Shown: piece after piece, positions 57,571 through 64,000 of the stretch | Layout: each line of letters begins with the position of its first letter | How positions within the stretch are numbered: the first letter of the stretch is position 1 | Source of the DNA: Tetradesmus obliquus | Lineage: Eukaryota > Chlorophyta > Chlorophyceae > Sphaeropleales > Scenedesmaceae | Length of the DNA stretch: 64,000 bases | Direction of reading: 5' to 3' | Assembly: GCA_030272155.1 (NCBI GenBank) | Contig: CP126203.1 | Location: 4,284,501 to 4,348,500, forward strand | Notes under the pieces: generated by a model | Seen by the model: the letters and a program-made list of their open reading frames with translations, nothing else | Told to the model about the DNA's origin: nothing | The model's database searches: none | Translations under genes and position numbers: made by a program

Positions 57571-60500
57571 GCAGCGGTGGCGGCAGCGGCGGCAGCAGTG
57601 ATGGCAGCAGAGCGTCAACAGCTGGGTTGTTGCACAATGCATTGATGCTGTGCGTGCGGCGCACTCCGCAGGCGGCTGAAGCAGGCACATGAGGATGTGA
57701 CTTGACTCGAGACGCGGGTGAATGCTTTGCAGGTGCAAGTGTGTCGATACAGGTGCCAAAGACATGCACCACATATGATGCCTCTGCCTCAACGAAAGGA
57801 CATGCACAGTTGTGCTTGCAGATAACATCTGCAAAAAGGCGGAACAGCATGTGCAGCCGCCGCAACAGCAAGTGCGTTTGGCAAAGCGGCATGTGCAGCA
57901 CCCGAACGCACCCAGACGCGTGCTGCAGCTATGGCAACAATAGCAGCCATCACATATGCAATAGCAGCAACAGCATCTGCAGCATGGCAGGCGCAGCAGC
58001 ATCTGCAGCACTGCTGGCCGCACCTGTATGCTGGCTGCAGCTCAGGTGGCAGTGGCCAGGGTGCAGACGCGCCCCGGGCCTCCCTGCGGCTGCCAGTGGC
58101 TGCCTGCCAGGCAGGCAGCACAGCAGCCACCCAGTGCTCACGGCACACCTGGCGGCGGTGGCAGCAGCAGTAGTGATCACAGACGCCTGTGAGCCACAGT
58201 CAGGCACATTGCAAGGACCGGGAAGTAGATCCCAGTCTAGCGCACCAAGTTCATAGTGCGGCATGGCACGTAAACTTCATAGGAACCGTCAATGACGAGC
58301 ATGGTGCGGCAAGGGACGTGTCTAACAGCCATCCCAGTGCTTGCGGTGCGCTTGCGACGATGCAGAAGCAGAAGCAGTAAGGCAGCACAGGCACTCCAAT
58401 ACAGAGGCACACGCCAAGGTAACACGGCAACCACACACCTGATGCACCTCACACCTGCAGTCAACATACAAAAAACTGCAAGCAAAACACACACAGCAAT
58501 ATCACAACAGCTACGCTGCCAATACCACTAGCAGCGAAACTCACCTTGGACATTTGCCGCAGAGGAATGGCCACGTGTGGGTTGTCTGTGAGGAAGCAGG
58601 CTGTGAGGAAGCAGGCTGTGAGGAAGCAGCAGCTATGTCACTAACAACAGTAGCAGTGGCAGCAGCACACAGCGACCCACCTTGGACATTTGCCGCAGGG
58701 GAATGGCCACGTGCGGGTTGTCTGTGAGGAAGCAGGCTGGCAGCAGCCCGCAGGCCGGCTGCCGCCCCCGCAGCACCAGGCAGGGGCCCACGCCAGCATA
58801 GCCGGGCAGCTGCGCTGACAAGTCCTGCAGCCACACACCCTCCACCTGCACGCAGTACACATGCAGCGGTCGCTGATCAATTGGTGCTGGGCCTGCAAGA
58901 GAATTGTGGACTGCCCAATTGCACGCAGAGTAAACACAGCAAGCAGGACGTAGCATGCAGCAGCAGCACAACAAGCAGCAGCGCACCTCCATCAACGACA
59001 TGTCACATGTTGAATTAACAAAGTAACAAGTAACGGTGGATGTAACACCATTCGAACCCACCTGGTCCATGAGCAGCAGGTGCACCTTGGAGGGGCGTGA
59101 CACAAAGGCCAGGCCGCCTTGGTGGGGGTACAGCGGGCCATCCATCACCGCACACTTGCCGGCACCTGCACAGCACCAAACAACCCAATTCATTGTAAGG
59201 TTGTGATGTACCATGTCAATTTACAACTTGATTTTTTGTGTCAGATCATAAGGCCAGGCCGCCCTTGTGGGGGTACAGCGGCCCTACTGCACACTTGCCA
59301 GCGCCTGCGCAGCACCAGCATTAACATTATGCGCAGCAGCAGCGTGCAGTCCAGTGGCATGGCATGTTTCACATAACTCAGGCACACATGTCAGCTTGTG
59401 TTTGACATACAGCCTCACCACCCACCTGTCAGCACCAGCCCCAGCTTCCGAGGCACCTCAGACTCATGCAAAGCATCAGCATTCAGCAGCAGGAGCTGAA
59501 AGTCACTCCCCACGCATCATCTGTACTTTCTTCTTATTTATATTGCTGTTTAGCTATTGGAAACAGTACCCACCTGTCAGCACCAACCCCACCTCCCTGG
59601 GCATCTCCCCACTGGGCAGCAGCAGGAGCTGAGATCCGCCTGTCGCATGTCACTTGTCACGTTTCCAATATTTCAAAGGCACTGATTAAAATATCTCATT
59701 GTTATTTATATGGTTGAAAGAGGGCACCCACCTGTGAGCACCAGCCCCACCTCCCCGGGCATCTCCCCACTGGGCAGCAGCAGCCCACCCAGCCGCTGCA
59801 GCTGCACCACACACTCAGCCGCCACGCTGCCGCTGCTGCTGCTGCTGCCCGCGCCGCCGCCTGTTGCTGCTGCTGCTGCCGCCTGCTTGTGCGGTGATGC
59901 AGCAGCCAGCGCAGTCACACCAGCACCCACAGCCCCTGGGGGTGGAGTGGTGGCAGCAGAACGAGTTGGGGAGGCAAGTGCCCATGATAGCCCGGGCGGT
60001 GGGCTAGCAGCACCACCACCAGCAGCAGCAGCAGCAGCAGCAGCAGTGTTCTGGGAGCAGCAGCTGCGCTTGACAGGCTGGCTGCTGTTGCCAGCAGAGC
60101 TGGGTTTTAGCCCTGTCATGCCTGCTGCTGCTAACTCGGCCAGATTCTGAGCAGCTGCAGCACCCTGGCTCAGTGCGTGCTTGCTGGGCATCTGCTGCTG
60201 CTGCTGTTGAGATCTAGCACCAGCCGCCTGCTGCTGCTGCTGCTGCTGCAGCTGCTGCAGCTGCTGGAGCTGCTGTTGCTGCTGCAGCTGTATCAGCAGC
60301 TGCTGCTGGAACAGCGCCTGCTGCTTGCGTGCTGCAGCAGCAGCTGCTGAGGCCTGCTGCTGTGTGCTGCCACCTGTGGCTGCTAGCTGCTGCAGCAGGG
60401 CCTGTGCCTGGACTGCCTGCTGTTGCTGCTGCTGCTGCAGCATCAGCAGCTGCTGATCCTGAGGAAGAGACAACCTGCGCAGTGAGGCCTTGTCCCCTCC

Positions 60501-60970
60501 TTGCTGCGTTTGCTGCTGCTGCTGCTGGAGTTGCTGCTGCTGCAGCAGCATCAGCTGCTGCTGCTGTGGCATGGATGCCCTGCGCTGCGGCTTCTTTTTC
60601 TTCTGCTTTGCATTTGCAGCAGCAGCACTAGGCACCAACGGAGACGGCGGACTGCTGCTGGCACCGCCTGTACTCGCTGCTGCTGCTGCTGCTGCTGCAC
60701 CATCACCGTCATTCCCAGCCCCCACTGGATTATCAATGGACCTCCGCCGCGCCTGGGCCTGCACTTGCGCTTGAATGGCCTGTGCCAGCTGCGCCTGCGC
60801 TGCCGCCTGCAGCTGCTGCTGCAGCTGGTGCTGCAGGTGCCGCCTGAATGATGCTACCAGCTGAGTGGCCTCTGCAGCCTCAGCACCCCAGAAGTTGAAG
60901 GTGTTGATGGGGCAGTGTGTGGCAGTCAGGTTGATGAGCTGCGAAGGGCTACCATGCAGCGCGGGCACCT

Positions 60971-61004
<34 letters not shown>

Positions 61005-63840
61005 CAGCAGCAATTGCAGTGTGTGGCGGTGAGGTTGATGAGCTGAGCAGGGCTGCCGTGCAGCGTCGGCACCTGCAGCAGCAACAGCAGCAGCAGCAGC
61101 AGCCTCAGCACCCCAGAAGTTGAAGGTGTTGATGGGACAGTGTGTGGCAGTGAGGTTGATGAGCTGCACAGGGCTGCCGTGCAGCGCCGGCACCTGCAGC
61201 AGCAGCAGTTGCAGCAGCAGCAGCAGCAGTTGCAGCATGTAGACAGCCAGTGATGAGAAGACTGCCGGAGATGGTTTGGCTGTGCTGTTAAAGAGCAGCG
61301 GACCCGGCTGCACCTTTATGCCCTTGCTGCAGCACAACAGAAGGTGGCACGGTGTTGACACATGGCAGCAGCAAACACCCCATACACCACACTCACATCT
61401 ACGCAGGTGTTGCTGTACAGCAGAGAGGCCCTCCAATTGAAACAATGTGTTACATGGCCAACTCACGTCAAGAAAGGTGTCACTGTACAACACAGAGCCC
61501 AGCAGTAGGCCGCAGTGGCTGCTGCTCCTGCTGCGTATGCCAGCCACAGCCACCCGCAGCATCTTGAACCGCATGTTGTGCTGCAGCAGGTGCTGCTGCT
61601 GCTGCAGCGGCATCGGCCGCGGCCCGCCGGTCCAGCTCAGCAGCTGCAAGCTGAGATGCGGCGGCTGCTCTGCTGCTGCTGCTGCTGCTGCTGCTGGGCT
61701 GGGTGGCTGACCAATGGCTGGTGCTGGCAGCTGTGCTGCTGCTGCTGCTGCTTGGAAGGCAGTAGCAGCAATAGCCTGGGCAGACTCCCAGGTGGCTCCA
61801 GGCTGCACGCAGTTCAAACGGCCAAGGCATGCATGTTATTTGTTATTGTTATAATTTTACACGTTACATACACTCGCAGCTGTTGCATGGCAGTGCAAGT
61901 GCAGCAGCTCGCCGAGTGCGAGGTAAGTCAGCCGTGGTTAAATTGCATAGTGCACTTCAACTAGCCAGGTGCACCACGTGGTGAAGCAGTATGGCTGTAC
62001 AACTCCAGCTAATGGTGTTACAACTAACAAGGTATGCAGCCGGTTGTGAAGCACTCACCTGTGACGCAAAGTGCTGCATGCAGGCCCACGCAGCATCCAC
62101 CGCGCAGCAGTACCAGGCCATCAGGTCAAACAGGTCAACCTGGTCAACCTCAAAGTCAACGCCCGACGTTGACCTGGCCAGACCAGACGTTTGACCAGCT
62201 GCTGCTGACGTTTGACCAGTGTGCTGCTCAAGCTGCAGCTGCGCACGGGCTCGGTCAATGCCTTGACCAAAGAAGATGGTGCGAGCAACACGCAGCGCTG
62301 AGCATGCATCGGAGGCTTCTACTGTTGCATGCAGCGCTGCGCTGCCTGTTTGGTTGCTCAAGGAGCGCAGTGTGACGTTGCTGCTGGACAGTGCATCCAT
62401 GCGGCAGGTGCGGGGCCCAAACAGCACTCGAGGCGGCAGCGCAAGCGGCTGCGGCAGCAGCAGCAACAGCAATAGGAGCAGAAGATGACAAAACACAACT
62501 GTGTGAAGAAGCTCGACAAACGGCGCGTGTCAAAATGATGTCACTATTCAACTTAGCTGCAGGATGCACTGCTTTATTCTCTATGCTGATGCAGCCCATG
62601 CAGACCGAACAACAGCATCACCATGCAGCTCGCACCGCAAGCAAGCATCCTGCAGTGCAAGCAGTCCATCACACGGAATGTACAGAACAGCCCGCTGCTG
62701 CTGACAGCGCCCCCCTCACCTGGTACTGCCCAGGCTTGAGCCTGCAGCCACACCGCAACATATGCACTGCTGCTGACGCCGCAACAAATGCACTGCTGCT
62801 GACGCCGCAACATATGCACTGCTGCTGACGCCGCAACAAATGCACTGCTGCTGACGCCTCAATATATGCACTGCTGCTGACGCCTCCTGACGAGCACCAC
62901 TCACCTGGTACTGCCCAGGCTTGAGCCTGCAGCCGCAGCCCGACACAAACTCTGTGAGCGGCGCTGCCACTGCTGCCTCACTCAAGTCTAGCTTGGGCCC
63001 GCTGCTGCGGCGCCAGCAGGCACCCATGGCATCACTCCTGCAAGCAGCACCGCAAACAATCAACAACAACAGGTGAGGCAAAGCTTGTGTTTGATCAGGG
63101 ACCAAATGCAGTGTGCACAGACCTTGCTAGTTGCAGGCTTGAAGGGCTGCCCTAATCAATATATGAGGACAAGCGCCTGCTGCAGAGGCAAATTCAAACA
63201 CATTTTGCCATGCCCGGCCTTGACAGAGCAGCAAGCGGTCCTGTCGTGCAAGCTGCATCCTCAACAAAAGATCAGCCAGCCCACTCACCAGGCCCTGTGC
63301 AGCAGCGGCCGCCGCACACGCAGCACATTGTGCAGCTGCGTGCCATCAGCCACGCCCAGCAGCAGCGGCATGGCAGGGCTGATGTCCACCACTTCCTGCA
63401 AGCAGCAGGATCAGGAGCAGCAGCAGCAGCAGCAGCAGCAGCGGACACTGTCACAGCCAGGCGTCAAGGCAGCCATGCAGTCCATGAAAGCCAAAACGCT
63501 GCTGCAAACCTTGAAGTAGTTGACACGCCCCACCAGCCAGCCAAGGCGTTGCCAGCGGCTGCGCAGTGCTGTACAGCAGCGATTACACCTCAATCTGCCA
63601 CACCGGCTGCCCAGTGCGCTGCTGCATCACAACTGCACCAGTAGCACTGATGGGAACCATGGCCGCAGAACAATGCCTGAAGCACTACGCTGCTGCTTTG
63701 AAGCAGGTTCAGTGGCGCAGGTTGAGGTTATATATAGGACGCCAGGTTTCACAACCCAGCCGCACCTGGAACAGCTGCTCGGGCTGGATGCCTGCCAGCT
63801 CCGCAAGTGCCATCAGCAGCGGCCACCTGCAGCAGCACCA
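57421..63840 (-). CDS. Long multi-exon gene of unknown function (possibly more than one gene)
   Basis: Coding islands on the minus strand, each ending in a GT donor, run in this order: near 63780-63830 (LMALAELAGIQPEQLFQ), 63590-63690 (SATGAVVMQQRTGQPVWQIE), 63290-63400 (DISPAMPLLLGVADGTQLHN), 62905-63040 (PLTEFVSGCGCRLKPGQYQ), 62060-62430 (FGPRTCRMDALSSSNVTLRS, DLFDLMAWYCCAVDAAWACM), 61480-61800 (MRFKMLRVAVAGIRSRS, GSVLYSDTFLD), 61230-61330 (KVQPGPLLFNSTAKPSPAVF), 60850-61200 (HGSPVQLINLTATHCPINTF), a Gln/Ala-rich exon 59740-60850, 59063-59165 (CAVMDGPLYPHQGGLAFVS), 58690-58890 (VWLQDLSAQLPGYAGVGPCL) and 57421-57540 (RYLVTQPDEAMDGLVAALDR). N-glycosylation-type sequons and Cys suggest a luminal or extracellular protein (inference). 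I do not recognise the family. Confidence 0.5.
58545..59790 (-). repeat. Duplicated exon tails in the unknown gene (3' half)
   Basis: The tail TDNPHVAIPLRQMSK with donor occurs at about 58540-58590 and 58680-58730. The tail encoding AVMDGPLYPHQGGLA occurs at 59080-59165 and, degraded, at 59250-59310. The tail LLLPSGEMPGEVGLVLTG occurs near 59735-59790 with copies near 59570-59630 and 59425-59465. All carry the GT donor side of the exon. Confidence 0.75.
60870..61200 (-). repeat. Three copies of the exon 'VPALHGSPVQLINLTATHC...'
   Basis: Copies lie at about 60880-60970, 61015-61075 and 61115-61195. Each is preceded (coding strand) by a CTG/CAG run and 'gtgcc(g)cgctgcac'. The first and third include PINTFNFWGAEA; the middle one is truncated. 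The reading frame stays open through most of the array, so some copies might be translated. Confidence 0.75.
62762..62890. repeat. 26-bp tandem repeat, five units
   Basis: Unit 'atgcactgctgctgacgcc' plus 'gcaacaa' or 'gcaacat', starting at 62762, 62788, 62814, 62840 and 62866. It separates two copies (62720-62760 and 62903-62945) of an exon tail encoding GCRLKPGQYQ. Confidence 0.85.
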
Positions 63841-64000
63841 AGACAGTGGTCAAACCTGGTCAAACCTGGTCAACGGTATAGTCAATACTGTTCAGATAAC
63901 ACACAGATACCAGGCACCATGCTGCCCTGACTCGTGTATGCCTTCAGCGCCCGGGCAAGTGGCTACGCTGCTGCTGGGGCAAACTACCCTGAGCAAGCTG

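Noticed and set aside
60225-60600. CRISPR-like regular repeats
   Set aside because: The regularity is CAG/CTG triplets coding polyGln in a eukaryotic gene; there are no constant repeats with unique spacers.

Overview
The window is nuclear DNA of a green alga. The genes are densely interrupted by short GT-AG introns, the sequence is GC-rich and saturated with CAG/CTG triplets (polyGln, polyAla and polyLeu tracts), and one gene is a 169-residue centrin of the Chlamydomonas/caltractin type with a canonical C-terminus. The MYND-finger, OPR-like and DUF1517-like proteins fit a chlorophycean alga. The exact genus (a Scenedesmaceae-like alga is my guess) cannot be decided from the sequence alone.

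Layout. 1-3631 (+): 3' part of a short-chain dehydrogenase/reductase gene. 5653-8904 (-): complete seven-exon Nudix hydrolase of the NUDT14 (UDP-sugar pyrophosphatase) type. 10657-14405 (-): DUF1517-like membrane protein. 15832-19693 (-): large MYND zinc-finger protein. 20998-26996 (+): complete ten-exon secreted purple acid phosphatase. 29758-42964 (+): a 13.2-kb Ty3/gypsy-type retrotransposon. 44293-45575 (-): centrin. 46161-47148 (-): coiled-coil protein exons. 48246-50938 (-): Myb/SANT-like and SAM-domain exons. 51462-52390 (-): OPR-like helical-repeat protein. 53803-55171 (-): SAP-motif protein. 57421-63840 (-): a long multi-exon gene I do not recognise.

The outstanding object is the retrotransposon. 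Its reverse transcriptase, RNase H and DDE integrase are plainly Ty3/gypsy. A complete C5 cytosine DNA methyltransferase domain lies between RNase H and integrase, and a PHD finger plus a Tudor-like module follow the integrase. Its ends are not ordinary LTRs. A 605-bp repeat (A) and a 169-bp repeat (B) are arranged A1-ORFs-B1-A2-B2, a split-direct-repeat order known from tyrosine-recombinase (DIRS/PAT/Ngaro) elements. Yet the outer ends are TG...CA and are flanked by a CGAT target duplication, as expected of a DDE integrase. The internal B1/A2 junction reads CA-gc-TG, which looks like the circle junction of the element's own two ends. Both repeat pairs are identical by eye, so the insertion is young. 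Pol is reached by a +1 frame overlap, and a single in-frame UAG separates the methyltransferase part from the integrase part.

A second theme runs through the host genes. In at least five of them, short exon tails together with their 5' splice donor (or terminal exons) occur in two to seven tandem copies inside the adjoining intron. This looks like a local mutational habit of this genome and complicates gene prediction.
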